From positions 1 to 64,000 of the forward strand of contig NZ_JAEKJA010000020.1 of NCBI RefSeq assembly GCF_016411865.1: 64,000 bases of DNA, in the 5' to 3' direction. The notes under the pieces were generated by a model. It was not told where the DNA came from. It searched no databases and was given only the letters and a program-made list of their open reading frames with translations. Below, one piece after another: positions 17,889 through 29,757 of this stretch (positions within the stretch are counted from its first letter, which is position 1; the number at the start of each line of letters is the position of its first letter). The position numbers and the translations under genes were made by a program. This stretch comes from Acuticoccus mangrovi (lineage in GTDB: Bacteria; Pseudomonadota; Alphaproteobacteria; Rhizobiales; Amorphaceae).

Positions 17889-18344
17889 GCATTGCGGTGC
17901 GACGAGGCGACGGAAACTCCGCGGCGACGAGCCCCGATGCAGCCATGCCGGCGTCCTCGCAGGTTCATCTCGATCGACGCGGCAATACCGACGCCACTCC
18001 TGCCGCCGGCCGGCCTCGGCCACCCGGCGTTCGTCTGTTGGATGTTCCGCGACGCGCTCGGCCTGTCGCAAGGCCACCGTCGATGGCCCGACAGCCGATG
18101 CCGCTCGCGCGGTTCTGCTTCGGCGGTGTCGGCACGGCCGAACGCACCGGTCACGATGTCGTCGGCGGCCGAACCGCCGATCCCGAGGGCGGCCCGACGC
18201 GTTTCGGGTCGCCGGCGGATCCGTGTCGACCCCGGTCGCGACGTCCACGTCGCGGAGCCCGTCGGTCGACGCATCCGATGAAACATTACTCTACGTGTGG
18301 TCGTGCGTCGCCCTCGGCGGCGCGACTGTGCTCGGAGGCCGGTC
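17889..18344. other. Gene-free stretch after the bcs terminator
   Basis: About 455 bases between the terminator and the ArsR gene. Long open frames exist on both strands, but all are Arg/Pro/Ala-rich products of high GC, with no recognisable motif, no convincing ribosome site and no similarity to anything I know. I see no tRNA, repeat or mobile-element end. It could be a decayed gene or a long untranslated region; nothing supports either specifically. Confidence 0.4.
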
Positions 18345-18665
18345 TCAGGCGTGGATCGCCATCGGCCCTTTGTCCATCGCGTGACCCGCGATGATGCCCG
18401 ACTGCTCGCCCAGCCATTCGCTGATGACGTCGAGCGCTTCGGGGCGGACGCGGATCATACGCCGCTGACGATCGATCCGACGCTCCACAAGACCCGCGGT
18501 TTCCAACACGCGCAGGTGACGGGAGATTGCAGGCGGCGTGACACTGAAGGGGGCAGCGATGGCACCAACCGGCAGCTCACCGTCCTGCAAGAGGCGATTG
18601 ACGATCGCAAGCCGCGTGTCGTCCGACAGCGCCGCAAAGACAGCCAGGAGTTCGCTATGCGCCAT
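18345..18665 (-). CDS. ArsR family transcriptional regulator
   Basis: A 106-residue winged-helix repressor. The DNA-binding core is typical: [20 protein letters not shown], then the recognition-helix region [21 protein letters not shown] and the wing [13 protein letters not shown]. The Cys-based metal site of ArsR/SmtB (ELCVCD) is not present, so it probably senses something other than arsenite-type metals. I start at ATG 18665, with GAGGAG nine bases upstream; an upstream ATG at 18731 would add 22 residues of poor quality. No adjacent partner gene is co-directional close by, so its target cannot be read from context. Confidence 0.85.
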   Translation of the reverse strand: MAHSELLAVFAALSDDTRLAIVNRLLQDGELPVGAIAAPFSVTPPAISRHLRVLETAGLVERRIDRQRRMIRVRPEALDVISEWLGEQSGIIAGHAMDKGPMAIHA

Positions 18666-18818
18666 TTCAACTCGCTCCTCAAGCAATGGTTGAATGAGAC
18701 ACGTTTTACGATGCCTAATCCGGAAATGCAACCATAAGAAGTAGCCTACCGCTTGAATTCGTCTAAGCTGATTTAAGAATGTGGTCGAGTTATGACGCGG
18801 TTTAATGCCGATATGAGA

Positions 18819-18840
18819 AAGCCGGCCCGAAGGCCGGCTT
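18819..18840 (-). terminator. Terminator after the BA14K gene
   Basis: AAGCCGGCC and its complement form a 9-bp perfect stem with the loop CGAA (TTCG on the minus strand). It is followed by TTTCTC when read on the minus strand, 41 bases after the BA14K stop. Confidence 0.75.
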
Positions 18841-18881
18841 CCTCACGCATCCGTGACGGTATGGGGTGATCCCGAAGGATC

Positions 18882-19529
18882 TCAGGGCAGGCGGCAGCGA
18901 TGGCGCACGCCGTCGTAGCCGAGGAACGTACCGTCGCTGGCGCGGAACGAATTGTACTTCAGGTCGCACTGACGATACCACTCTGCCGTGTAGGGCGCGG
19001 GCACGCCGTAGGCCGGCTCGTCCACGACGACGGTCTGACCGCTGTTGGACATGGCGGAGCCGATCAGCGCGCCGGTCGCCAGCCCGATCAAGCCTGCCGC
19101 GACGTAGGCGCCGCTGTCGTCGTACCACCGGTTGCCGTCATAATAGTACCAGCGGTTGTTGTAGCGGTGCCGGCGGACATAGCGGCGGTTGGCATTCTGG
19201 TGCCGGTTCACCTGACGCCGATTGACGTTCTGCTGCCGGTTCACCTGCCGACGGTTGACGTTCTTTTGCCGGTTCACCTGACGGCGATTGGCATTCTTCT
19301 GCCGCTGCACCTTGCGGCGTTTGGCGTCGTTGTTCTGGGCCACCTGGATCAGCTCGACCCCGGTCGACGTCGACGCGTTCGCCGTCGTCTGCGCCAGTTC
19401 CGGGGTGATCGTCAGAGCCGTCGGCTGACCGTGCGTCGCCGCCATGGCTCCCCCCGCCGGAGCCACGAACGCCAGCGCCGCAGCGAGCGACGCCCACGCT
19501 CCGGCGCGGCGAATTCGGATGAACATCAT
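18882..19529 (-). CDS. BA14K family exported protein with 11-residue repeats
   Basis: A 215-residue secreted protein. MMFIRIRRAGAWASLAAALA leads into a signal peptide ending AMA at residue 30. Residues 74-117 are four 11-residue repeats of consensus VNRQKNVNRRQ, extremely basic. A YNNRWYYYDGNRWYDD segment and a hydrophobic Gly/Ala stretch (GLIGLATGALIGSA) follow. The C-terminus (W-R-Q-C-x5-NSF to GYDGVRHRC) is the BA14K signature. BA14K proteins are immunoreactive, lectin-like envelope proteins first described in Brucella. GGAGGAGG lies eight bases before ATG 19529. The Arg/Asn/Gln repeat is not part of the usual family and may bind nucleic acid or acidic polysaccharide (inference). Confidence 0.87.
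   Translation of the reverse strand: MMFIRIRRAGAWASLAAALAFVAPAGGAMAATHGQPTALTITPELAQTTANASTSTGVELIQVAQNNDAKRRKVQRQKNANRRQVNRQKNVNRRQVNRQQNVNRRQVNRHQNANRRYVRRHRYNNRWYYYDGNRWYDDSGAYVAAGLIGLATGALIGSAMSNSGQTVVVDEPAYGVPAPYTAEWYRQCDLKYNSFRASDGTFLGYDGVRHRCRLP
19179..19310 (-). repeat. Four 33-bp in-frame tandem repeats in the BA14K gene
   Basis: Exactly four units encode VQRQKNANRRQ, VNRQKNVNRRQ, VNRQQNVNRRQ and VNRHQNANRRY. The units are close at DNA level and in frame, the kind of array that expands or contracts by slippage. Confidence 0.9.
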
Positions 19530-19663
19530 GGAACGTACCTCCTCCATTGTCGGGCCGCGGGCATCCCACCGCGGCCACCGTCTCACCCAATATAGGTGCT
19601 GCGGCTGAACTGGCGTTGAACCAATGGAGAAAAGTTTCAAAGGGTTCCAAAGAGACGATGACG

Positions 19664-22320
<2,657 letters not shown>

Positions 22321-22349
<29 letters not shown>

Positions 22350-23919
22350 GCGCCTCCGGCGTGTCGGCGTCGAGGCTCGCGGCCGCGCCGATCTCGACGT
22401 CGACCAGATCGTCGGCGTAGCGCGACAGGAGGCTGCGGCCACCGGCATCGCCTTCCGTCGCCTTCAGCTCCGAGAAGAGGCGGCTCGACCAGGCGACCGG
22501 GTTGCCGCGCGCCCCGTTGGCGGTCGCCATCGCGATGAGCGCGCCGTCGCCGAGAGCCCCGAGCACCTTGTCACAATCCTCCGCCGTCACGAGCGGCATG
22601 TCGCCGAGGAGGATCAGCGCCGCGTCGACACCGTCGGGCAGCGCGTTGAGCCCGGCCTTCAGCGAGGTCGAGAGGCCGTCGGCGAAGGCGGGGTTGTGCA
22701 CCAGCCTCACATGGAGGCCGTCGAGGCTCTCGCCCACCCGGGCCGCCTCGTGCCCCGTCACCACCACCACCTGCTCGGCGCGGCTCGCGAGCGCCGCCTC
22801 GGCGACGCGGCGGACCATCGGCACGCCCCCCACCGCCTCCAGCAGCTTGTTGGGCCCGCCCATGCGGGTGGAGCGGCCCGCCGCCAGAACGATGGCGACG
22901 GGGTGGCGCGGCGCGGTGTCGTCCATGGTGCCTCTCCGTGGGCGCGGGCGCAGGGCCGTGTCGGTGAGGAGGCCGCCCACGCCCATGCCGATGATGTCGG
23001 CGGGGGTGACCTCGAGACCCGCGAGAAGCCGGTCGAGCACGAAGTCGAAGCCGTTCTCCTTCGGCGATCGGGCGCAGCCCGGGGCCCCCACCACGGGCGT
23101 GCCGCCGACCTCGCCGAGCACCAGGAGATTGCCGGGATCGACGGGCATCCCGAGCCGGATGATCGTCCCGCCGGCGGCCCGGATCGCCGCGGGGATCACG
23201 TCGGCGGCGTCGACCACGGCCGAGGCGCCGAACACCACCACGAGCTCCGTCTCCGCCGCCGCCTTCGCGATCGCCGGCGTCAGCGCCTCCACCCTATGGG
23301 CGACGCGCGTCTCGTGGGCTATGGCCGCGCCGGGTTCGGCGAGGCGCCGCTCGAAGATCCCCAGCGTCTTGTCGATCACGCTCTCCTTCAGCGACGGGAG
23401 CGTGGTGGAGATCGCCGCCACGCGGCGCACCTTCCAGGGCGCCACGGAGACCAGCGCCGCGCGTCCGTCGAGCGCGGCGGCGAGGCTCGCATCGGGGGCG
23501 GCGAAGGGGATGATCTTCACCGTCGCCACCATCTGCCCCACCGGCACGCGCTTGTAGGCCGGCAGCGTCGCAAGGGTCAGCGCGGGATCGACGGCGTTGA
23601 AGCCGTCGACGGCGGCCTTGTCCACCACCACCAGCCCGTCTATGGCGGCATAGAGGTTGGAGCGCCCGGTGTCGGCGCGGTCGACGCGCACCCCCGCGCC
23701 CGCCACCGCGTCGGCGATGCGGCGGGCGGCGGCGTCCTCGTGCACGTCGCCTGGGTCGAGGCGCGCCACCGTCACCTCGGCGATCCCCGTCGCCAGAAGC
23801 GCCGCCACGTGGTCGGCCGTGAGCCGCGTGCCCTTCTTGATCACGCCGCCCTCGGTGCGCTGCGAATGGGCGAGATAGGCGCCCGCCGCATCGACGAGCG
23901 CCACCCGGCCGAACCTCAC
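22321..23919 (-). CDS. Molybdopterin-binding / MobA-like nucleotidyltransferase fusion
   Basis: A 532-residue two-domain protein. The first 330 residues are a MoeA/CinA-type molybdopterin-binding region (TEGGVIKKGTRLTADHVAALL, then VVVFGASAVVDAADVIPAAI and GNLLVLGEVGGTPVVGAPGCARSP). The remainder is an NTP-transferase of the MobA/MocA family with LAAGRSTRMGGPNKLLEAVGG and LGDMPLV. This fusion accompanies XdhC pairs in Hyphomicrobiales and is thought to mature molybdenum cofactor (cytidylyl transfer) for xanthine-dehydrogenase-type enzymes. The GTG 23919 start overlaps the preceding gene's stop as GTGA. The last codons are copied in a tandem array downstream. No molybdoenzyme gene is in the window. 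Confidence 0.85.
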
Positions 23920-24629
23920 GCCGCGGTCTTTTCGCTCACCCGGGCGGTGGTCCTTGCCGGCGGAGCGCGCAGCACGGCGATGATCTCGGCGAGCACCGAC
24001 ACGGCGATCTCCGCTGGGGTGGCGGCGCCGATATTGAGGCCGATCGGCGCGTGGATACGGTCGATCGCGTCGGGCCCGTAGCCCGCCGCCGTCAGCCGGT
24101 CGACGCGCTTGCCATGCGTCTTGCGGCTGCCGAGGGCGCCGACATAGAAGCAGCCCGCGTCGAGCGCGGCCATCAGCGCCGGATCGTCGATCTTTGGGTC
24201 GTGGGTCAGCGTTGCCACGGCGGTCTGCGGGTCGAGCCCCAGAAGCTCGGCGTCGGGCCATTCGGCGACGAGGTTGAAGCTGCCGAACCGCTCCTCCGTC
24301 GCGAAGGCGGTGCGCGGGTCTACGATGGTCACGTCGAAACCCGCCGCGATCGCCATCGGCGCGAGCACCTGCGTCACGTGCACCGCCCCGATGATCGTCA
24401 GCCGCGGCGACGGATTGTGGACGCGCACGAACACGTCGCCCGCCGCCGTCGACACCCGACCGGACTTGCCCGAGGCGAAACGGGCGGCGAGCTCGTCGGC
24501 GAGCGGATCGCCGGCCGCCTCGTCGGCGAGCACCACGCGGCCGGCACTGCCGTCGAGCGGCGTCACCACCGCCACGGGCCGCCGTCCCTCCCGCGCCAGA
24601 TTGACGCGCTTCAGATCGTCGAGCCTCAC
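23916..24629 (-). CDS. XdhC family protein, Rossmann (C-terminal) domain type
   Basis: A 237-residue protein carrying the XdhC C-terminal NAD-like Rossmann domain: LTIIGAVHVTQVLAPMA, then FDVTIVDPRTAFATEERF, ATLTHDPKIDDPAL and YVGALGSRKTHGKR. XdhC proteins bind and sulfurylate molybdenum cofactor and deliver it to xanthine dehydrogenase-like enzymes. GTG 24629 overlaps the upstream XdhC stop as GTGA, and its own stop overlaps the next GTG, so the three genes are one coupled unit. The partner N-terminal domain is encoded separately by the gene upstream. Confidence 0.87.
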   Translation of the reverse strand: MRLDDLKRVNLAREGRRPVAVVTPLDGSAGRVVLADEAAGDPLADELAARFASGKSGRVSTAAGDVFVRVHNPSPRLTIIGAVHVTQVLAPMAIAAGFDVTIVDPRTAFATEERFGSFNLVAEWPDAELLGLDPQTAVATLTHDPKIDDPALMAALDAGCFYVGALGSRKTHGKRVDRLTAAGYGPDAIDRIHAPIGLNIGAATPAEIAVSVLAEIIAVLRAPPARTTARVSEKTAA

Positions 24630-24952
24630 GCCGCCGCCTCCAAGGGTTCCACGTAGATGCGGATGGTGCCGCCGCACGACAGCCCCACCTCCCACGCGGT
24701 CTCGTCGGCCACGCCGAATTCCAGGAGGCGCGGCGGCGCCCCGGCGGCGATCTCGGCCGCCTCGGCCACCACGGCGCCCTCCACGCAGCCGCCGGATACG
24801 GAGCCCTCGAAGGCCCCCTCGCCATCGATCACCAGATGGCTGCCCACCGGACGGGGCGCCGAGCCCCAGGTGTCGACCACGGTCGCAATCGCCACCTTGC
24901 GCCCTTCCTCGCGCCAGCGCGCGGCCACTTCCAAGGGATCATCCTCAGTCAT
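24626..24952 (-). CDS. XdhC/CoxI family protein, N-terminal domain only
   Basis: A 108-residue stand-alone XdhC_CoxI domain. The hallmark Cys motifs SGGCVEGAV and LSCGGTIRIYVEPL are intact, matching the conserved cofactor-binding cysteines of the family. Full-length XdhC joins this to the Rossmann domain; here they are two genes overlapping by four bases, so the pair probably works as a split XdhC. ATG 24952 is chosen because the family begins EDDPLEVAARWREEGRKVA; an upstream ATG at 25072 would add a poor 40-residue extension. Confidence 0.87.
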   Translation of the reverse strand: MTEDDPLEVAARWREEGRKVAIATVVDTWGSAPRPVGSHLVIDGEGAFEGSVSGGCVEGAVVAEAAEIAAGAPPRLLEFGVADETAWEVGLSCGGTIRIYVEPLEAAA

Positions 24953-25127
24953 CGGACCCGTCCTTTCGAAAGAATGCGGGTGAACGGCATTCGCCGCCCA
25001 ACCGTTACGCCTCGGCGCCGCGGGTGGGCAAGAGCGCACAGCACCCCGCGAGCCTCCCCATGGAGATCTCATGCCTCACCACCCCGCGTTCAAGATCGGA
25101 ACGCCCCTCGCCCGGCACGCAGAGGGC

Positions 25128-25877
25128 TCAGGCGACGGCCTCCGCCTGCAGCGCCCGGCCCCGATCGGCGAGCACCTTCAGCGCCATCCTGAGGCCTTTG
25201 CCGTCGCTCACCGGCGCATCGTACTCCACCCGCACGACGCGACCGCCCGCCGCCATGTCGATGCCGAGCGCATCGATGGCGATCGCCTTCCAGTCGCCCT
25301 CCGGCGCGCCGGCGATCGCCTCGGCCATCACCTTCAGCGCGTCGAGGTGATCCTCGTTCATGTGCTCGCAGGCACCACGGTCCATCGCGACCAGCGCCTC
25401 GGCCGGCGGCACGACCACCGCCGTCACCGGCAGGCTGGTGATGCGGCCGAAGCCGGCCACGAGATAGACGTCGTCCGGCACCAGCGTGAGCAGGCGGAAA
25501 TCGGCGAAGCCCGCGTAGGCCGTCGCCTCGGGATGGCGGCGCAGGAAACGATCCATCGCCGGCTCCCGCTCCGCCTCGGCCACCGGCTCGAGACGGCCGC
25601 TCAGCGTCACCCGGGCGCGGGCCGCCCCCGCCTCCGCCGCCGGACCGACATAGAGGAGGGAGGCGCGCGGATCGGCCGCGGCATTGCGGGTATGCCGGGC
25701 GAGGGTCGACACGAACAGGAGTGGCGCTCCGTCGGCCGCGCTCGCCACGTCGACGTGCGAGACCTCCGGCGCGCCGCGCTCGTTGAGCGTGCCCAGCGCC
25801 GCCTCGTTGCCTTCATGCGTCAACCCGCGCACCAGTCGCGCAGCCGTCTCGGTGTCGAAGGCCGGCTCGGTGGTCAT
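25128..25877 (-). CDS. HugZ-like haem utilisation / pyridoxamine-phosphate-oxidase-fold protein
   Basis: A 249-residue protein with a split-barrel flavin-binding fold in residues 1-155 (ALGTLNERGAPEVSHV, then PLLFVSTLARHTRN and PRASLLYVG). A C-terminal DUF2470 domain follows, with CEHMNEDHLDALKVMAEA, the His-containing segment used by HugZ proteins to hold haem. Such proteins bind or degrade haem for iron supply. ATG 25877 has AAGGAG seven bases upstream. It is divergent from chvI, where many rhizobia instead carry pckA. No haem-uptake genes adjoin, so the role is assigned by domain only. Confidence 0.82.
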   Translation of the reverse strand: MTTEPAFDTETAARLVRGLTHEGNEAALGTLNERGAPEVSHVDVASAADGAPLLFVSTLARHTRNAAADPRASLLYVGPAAEAGAARARVTLSGRLEPVAEAEREPAMDRFLRRHPEATAYAGFADFRLLTLVPDDVYLVAGFGRITSLPVTAVVVPPAEALVAMDRGACEHMNEDHLDALKVMAEAIAGAPEGDWKAIAIDALGIDMAAGGRVVRVEYDAPVSDGKGLRMALKVLADRGRALQAEAVA

Positions 25878-26024
25878 GTCATTCTCCTTGTAAAAGCAGG
25901 GGATTGCCCTTGAATACGGCGGCAATGCCACGACAATCGCTCACCCGTCACAATTCGCACACAAAGCTCGACATTTTTGTAGTCTGTGTCTGCGGATCAG
26001 TCGTGTGGAGATCGGATACCGAAG

Positions 26025-26723
26025 ATGGCAACCATCGCGCTGGTCGATGACGACCGCAATATTCTCACCAGCGTCTCGATCGCCCTCGAGTCCGAAGGCT
26101 TCGAAGTCGAGACCTATACCGACGGCGCTTCCGGTCTTGAAGGGCTGACGCTCAATCCGCCGGACCTTGCCGTGCTCGACATCAAGATGCCGCGGATGGA
26201 CGGGCTGGAGCTCCTGAGACGGCTGCGCCAGACCACCGACCTGCCGGTGATCTTCCTCACCTCCAAGGACGACGAGATCGACGAGCTCTTCGGCCTCAAG
26301 ATGGGCGCCGACGACTTCATCCGGAAGCCGTTCTCGCAGCGCCTCCTCGTCGAGCGCATCCGCGCCGTGCTGCGCCGGGCGCAGGCCCGCGCCGCGCCCG
26401 AGCGGGACACCGACGCCCAGCGCGTCCTCGAGCGCGGCAACCTCGCCATGGACGGCGAGCGCCATACCTGCACCTGGAAGGGCTCGCCGGTGGTGCTGAC
26501 CGTCACCGAGTTCCTTATCCTGCAGGCGCTCGCCCAGCGGCCCGGCGTGGTGAAGAGCCGCAACGCGCTGATGGACGCCGCCTACGACGACCATGTCTAC
26601 GTGGACGACCGCACCATCGACAGTCACATCAAGCGATTGCGAAAGAAATTCAAACAGGTAGACGATGACTTCGACATGATCGAAACCCTCTACGGCGTCG
26701 GCTACCGCTTCAAGGACGAATAG
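26025..26723 (+). CDS. chvI: Response regulator ChvI
   Basis: OmpR-family regulator of 232 residues. The receiver domain shows the acidic pocket VDDD (7-10), phospho-acceptor Asp52 in [12 protein letters not shown], Thr in FLTSKDD and Lys in FIRKPF. The winged-helix DNA-binding domain ends [15 protein letters not shown] and [10 protein letters not shown]. In rhizobia and Brucella (BvrR) it controls envelope, exopolysaccharide and acid-response genes. ATG 26025 starts the canonical [11 protein letters not shown]. The kinase gene follows eight bases after the stop. Confidence 0.95.
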   Translation: MATIALVDDDRNILTSVSIALESEGFEVETYTDGASGLEGLTLNPPDLAVLDIKMPRMDGLELLRRLRQTTDLPVIFLTSKDDEIDELFGLKMGADDFIRKPFSQRLLVERIRAVLRRAQARAAPERDTDAQRVLERGNLAMDGERHTCTWKGSPVVLTVTEFLILQALAQRPGVVKSRNALMDAAYDDHVYVDDRTIDSHIKRLRKKFKQVDDDFDMIETLYGVGYRFKDE

Positions 26724-26731
26724 GCCCGGAG

Positions 26732-28444
26732 ATGAACGTTCGGGAGCGGTTCGGCGCGGCCTCGCGCGACGCCTTCGGCCCCAATCGGCGCCGCTTCCCG
26801 AACCTTGCGGCCTATGGCGTGTCGCGCCTCGCCGCGAAGATCATCGTGGTCGCCCTCGTCGGCCTCACCGTCCTGCTGTTCGCCACGCTGCATCAGGCGC
26901 AGCTGCGCGCCGTGATGACCGACGCCGTGCTCGAAAGCCTGCTCGTCCAGGCGGACGCGATCGCCAACGCCATCGGCGGGGTGGGCGACGCCTCGCGGCC
27001 GCCGCTCGTCACCCTCAACGCCGTGGAGGACGCCGCCAGCGAGGCGCCGACGGAGCGCACGCGGATCGACCGCGACCGGGTGGAGCGGGTGTTCGCCGAG
27101 CTCCTCGAAGGCACGGCCACCCGCGCCCGCCTCTACGGCATCTCCGGCGACGAGCTCGCCGACAGCCGCTTCGCCCTGCGCAGCGGCCTCGACGTCACCC
27201 ACGCGCCGCTGCCCCCGCTCGGCGAGACGCAGCCCTCCACCCTCGGCGGGCTGTGGAACTATCTCGCCGGCCTCGTCACCACGCCGCCGATCACCCTCGA
27301 CCCGAACGGCGCCACCCTACCCGGCAATCCGCGCGAGATCCGCGTCGCCCTCACCGGCGTGAAGACCGCCGAGCAGCGCCTTGCGCCCGACGGCGACATC
27401 ATCATCAGCGTCGCCGCCCCGGTGCTCGACGCGAGCGGCGCCGTCGCCGGCGCCCTCCTCGTCACCAGCGGCTCCGGTGCGGTGACGGAGCCCGCGCACG
27501 CCCAGGAAACGGCGATCCTCAAGGGCTTCCTCGCCGCGGGTGCGCTCGCGATCGTTGTGTCGCTGCTCCTCGCGGCGAGCATCTCGCGGCCGATCTCGCG
27601 GCTCGCCCGCGCCGCCGAGCGCATCGAGCGCGGCGGCGCCTACACGCCGATGCCGGAGCTGCGCGATTCGAGCGAGATCGGCGACCTGAGCCGCGTCCTC
27701 CACGACATGACCGTCGCCCTCTACATGCGCATCGACGCCATCGAGGCGTTCGCGGGGGAGGTGGCGCACGAGCTGAAGAACCCTCTCACCTCGCTGCGCA
27801 GCGCGGTGGAGACGCTGCCGCTCGCCCGCACCGACCGGGCCCGCGACAAACTCCTGTCGGTGATCCAGCACGACGTGCGCCGCATCGACCGGCTGATCTC
27901 CGACATCTCCGACGCCTCCAAGCTCGACGCCGAGCTCAACCGCTACCGCTACGAGCCCTTCGACCTCGTCCACCTGCTGCGCGCCGTGGTCGCCACCCAG
28001 TCGGAGCTCGCCGCCGAGCGCAATCAGCAGGTCGACCTCGCGGTGCGCAGCCCGGGCGGCGACTTCACCGTCTTCGGCAACGACGGCCGCCTCGGCCAGG
28101 TGTTCACCAACCTCATCGACAACGCCCGCTCGTTCACCCCGATGGGCGGGCGCGTCGTGGTCTCGGCGCAGCGCTTCGCCAGCTTCGTGGAGGTGGTGGT
28201 GGACGACGAAGGGCCCGGCATCGAGGAGGCGGTCATGGAGCGCATCTTCGAGCGCTTCTACACCGACCGCACCGAGCAGCAGTCCTTCGGCGACAATTCC
28301 GGTCTAGGCCTCGCCATCTCGCGGCAGATCGTCGAGGCCCACGGCGGCGAGATCTTCGCGGAGAATCGCTACCGCACCACTCTCACGCCCGACCGCGACG
28401 TCGCCGGCGCGCGCTTCACCGTCCGCCTGCCTGCGGCGTCGTGA
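26732..28444 (+). CDS. chvG: Sensor histidine kinase ChvG
   Basis: A 570-residue membrane kinase partnered with ChvI. It has a basic N-terminus, first membrane helix AAKIIVVALVGLTVLLFAT, a periplasmic domain to about residue 265 and a second helix LAAGALAIVVSLLLAASIS. A HAMP segment and the phospho-acceptor motif EVAHELKNPLTSLRSAVETL follow, then N, D/F and G boxes (NLIDNARSF, DEGPGIEE, GLGLAISRQIVEAHGG). All catalytic boxes are present. Its stop overlaps the GTG of hprK, tying the kinase to the PTS genes in one transcript. Confidence 0.95.
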   Translation: MNVRERFGAASRDAFGPNRRRFPNLAAYGVSRLAAKIIVVALVGLTVLLFATLHQAQLRAVMTDAVLESLLVQADAIANAIGGVGDASRPPLVTLNAVEDAASEAPTERTRIDRDRVERVFAELLEGTATRARLYGISGDELADSRFALRSGLDVTHAPLPPLGETQPSTLGGLWNYLAGLVTTPPITLDPNGATLPGNPREIRVALTGVKTAEQRLAPDGDIIISVAAPVLDASGAVAGALLVTSGSGAVTEPAHAQETAILKGFLAAGALAIVVSLLLAASISRPISRLARAAERIERGGAYTPMPELRDSSEIGDLSRVLHDMTVALYMRIDAIEAFAGEVAHELKNPLTSLRSAVETLPLARTDRARDKLLSVIQHDVRRIDRLISDISDASKLDAELNRYRYEPFDLVHLLRAVVATQSELAAERNQQVDLAVRSPGGDFTVFGNDGRLGQVFTNLIDNARSFTPMGGRVVVSAQRFASFVEVVVDDEGPGIEEAVMERIFERFYTDRTEQQSFGDNSGLGLAISRQIVEAHGGEIFAENRYRTTLTPDRDVAGARFTVRLPAAS

Positions 28445-28986
28445 CCTGCGGCGCTCGGACCCTCGACGGCTTGACCGTCCATGCCACGGCGCTCGCCGTC
28501 GGCGAGGCCGGCCTCCTGGTGCGCGGCCCGTCGGGGGCCGGCAAGAGCAGCCTCGCCCTCGCCCTCATCGTGCGTGCCCGCGCCGCCGGCCGCTTCGCCC
28601 GCCTCGTCGCCGACGACCGCACGATCCTCAGCGCCGCGGGCGGGCGCCTCCTTGCCGGCTGCCCGCCGCCGCTCGCCGGGCTGATCGAGATCGCCGGCCA
28701 CGGCATCGCCGCCGCCGAGCGCCTGCCGGCCGTCCGCCTCACCCTGGTGGTGAACCTCGTCGCCCCCGCCGACGTGGCGCGCATGCCGGAGGCCGAGGCG
28801 CGCGAAATCTCCCTCCACGGCGTCCCGATCGCCCAAATGGCGCTCGCCATGCGACAATCGGCTCATTCCGCGCTCGTCCTCGAGGCCCTTCTGGAGGGCA
28901 ACGGGTTGACGGATCGGCCGTTGCGCGCCCAACGTCGCCGCGACAAGGGCTCGGCACCGAGCCGACAACAGGGAGACGTCAGGTGA
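28441..28986 (+). CDS. hprK: HPr kinase/phosphorylase, short alphaproteobacterial form
   Basis: A 181-residue protein carrying only the C-terminal kinase domain of HprK: the Walker A sequence GPSGAGKSS at about 29-37, an Asp/Arg pair in VADDRTIL, and the region EIAGHGI. The N-terminal regulatory domain of Gram-positive HprK is missing, as is usual in alphaproteobacteria. It phosphorylates Ser57 of the HPr encoded two genes downstream. GTG 28441 overlaps the chvG stop and its own stop overlaps the EIIA GTG. Position between chvG and EIIA-Man matches other Hyphomicrobiales. Confidence 0.92.
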   Translation: MTCGARTLDGLTVHATALAVGEAGLLVRGPSGAGKSSLALALIVRARAAGRFARLVADDRTILSAAGGRLLAGCPPPLAGLIEIAGHGIAAAERLPAVRLTLVVNLVAPADVARMPEAEAREISLHGVPIAQMALAMRQSAHSALVLEALLEGNGLTDRPLRAQRRRDKGSAPSRQQGDVR

Positions 28987-29384
28987 TCGGGCTTGTACTT
29001 GTCACCCACGGCCGGCTGGCGCAGGAACTGCGCGCCGCGCTGGAGCACGTGGTCGGCCCACAAGAGGCCGTCGAAGGCATCTCCATCGAACCCGACGACG
29101 ACATCGAGCAGCGGCGCGCCGACATCGTCAACGCCGTGCAACGGGTCGAGAAGGGGCAGGGCGTGGTGATCCTCACCGACATGTTCGGCGGCACCCCCTC
29201 CAACCTCGCCATCTCGGTCATGCCGACGGGCAACGTGGAGGTGATCGCCGGCGTCAACCTGCCGATGCTCGTGAAGCTCTCGAGCGCGCGGGCGACCATG
29301 GACCTCACGGCGGCCGTCCATGCCGCCAAGGAGGCCGGCATCAAGTATATCAGCGTAGCGAGCCATGTCCTCCAGGGCCATTGA
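28983..29384 (+). CDS. PTS mannose-type EIIA component
   Basis: A 133-residue EIIA-Man domain. The phospho-acceptor is His9 in GLVLVTHGRLAQEL; DMFGGTPSNLAIS is the family signature. It accepts phosphate from HPr. No EIIB/EIIC transport genes are nearby, so it belongs to a regulatory, transport-free PTS branch. The start is GTG 28983, overlapping hprK as GTGA; the next gene begins 20 bases before its end. Confidence 0.93.
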   Translation: MIGLVLVTHGRLAQELRAALEHVVGPQEAVEGISIEPDDDIEQRRADIVNAVQRVEKGQGVVILTDMFGGTPSNLAISVMPTGNVEVIAGVNLPMLVKLSSARATMDLTAAVHAAKEAGIKYISVASHVLQGH

Positions 29385-29667
29385 CGACCCCGTCACCCAC
29401 TGTCGCCTCACCCTGACCATGGTCAACAAGCGCGGGCTGCACGCCCGCGCCGCGGCCCGCTTCGTGCGCGAGCTCGAGGGCTACGGCTCGGAGGTCACCG
29501 TCACCAAGGACGGCCACGCCGTCGACGGGCGCTCCATCATGGGCCTCCTGATGCTCGGCGCCCCCTGCGGCGGGACGATCTCGGTCGACGTCCGCGGGCA
29601 AGATGCCGAGGCCGCCGCCGCCGCATTGTCACGCCTCGTGGAAAACGGATTCGGCGAGGTCGATTAA
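29365..29667 (+). CDS. Phosphocarrier protein HPr
   Basis: A 100-residue HPr. The active-site His26 lies in VNKRGLHARAAARF and the HprK target Ser57 in VDGRSIMGLLML. A 13-residue N-terminal extension precedes the first HPr strand. It passes phosphate from EI to EIIA-Man and is probably modulated by Ser phosphorylation. The start ATG 29365 lies within the EIIA coding end, so the whole chvI-HPr set is one overlapping operon. EI (ptsP/ptsI) is not in the window. Confidence 0.95.
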   Translation: MSSRAIDDPVTHCRLTLTMVNKRGLHARAAARFVRELEGYGSEVTVTKDGHAVDGRSIMGLLMLGAPCGGTISVDVRGQDAEAAAAALSRLVENGFGEVD

Positions 29668-29757
29668 CGCCAGACCAATTCACCACTATCTCTTATTCAT
29701 AGACATGATGGGTGCATCGACCTCCCATCGTGGGCAAGGCGAGGAGAAGGCGGCTCT

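Noticed and set aside
17889-18344. Long open frames on both strands in the gap after the bcs terminator
   Set aside because: All are Arg/Pro/Ala-rich with no motif and no ribosome site, and are typical spurious frames of very GC-rich DNA.
18686-18735. ATGGTTG and CAACCAT inverted pair upstream of the ArsR gene
   Set aside because: Arms are 36 bases apart, unlike the compact palindromes bound by ArsR proteins.
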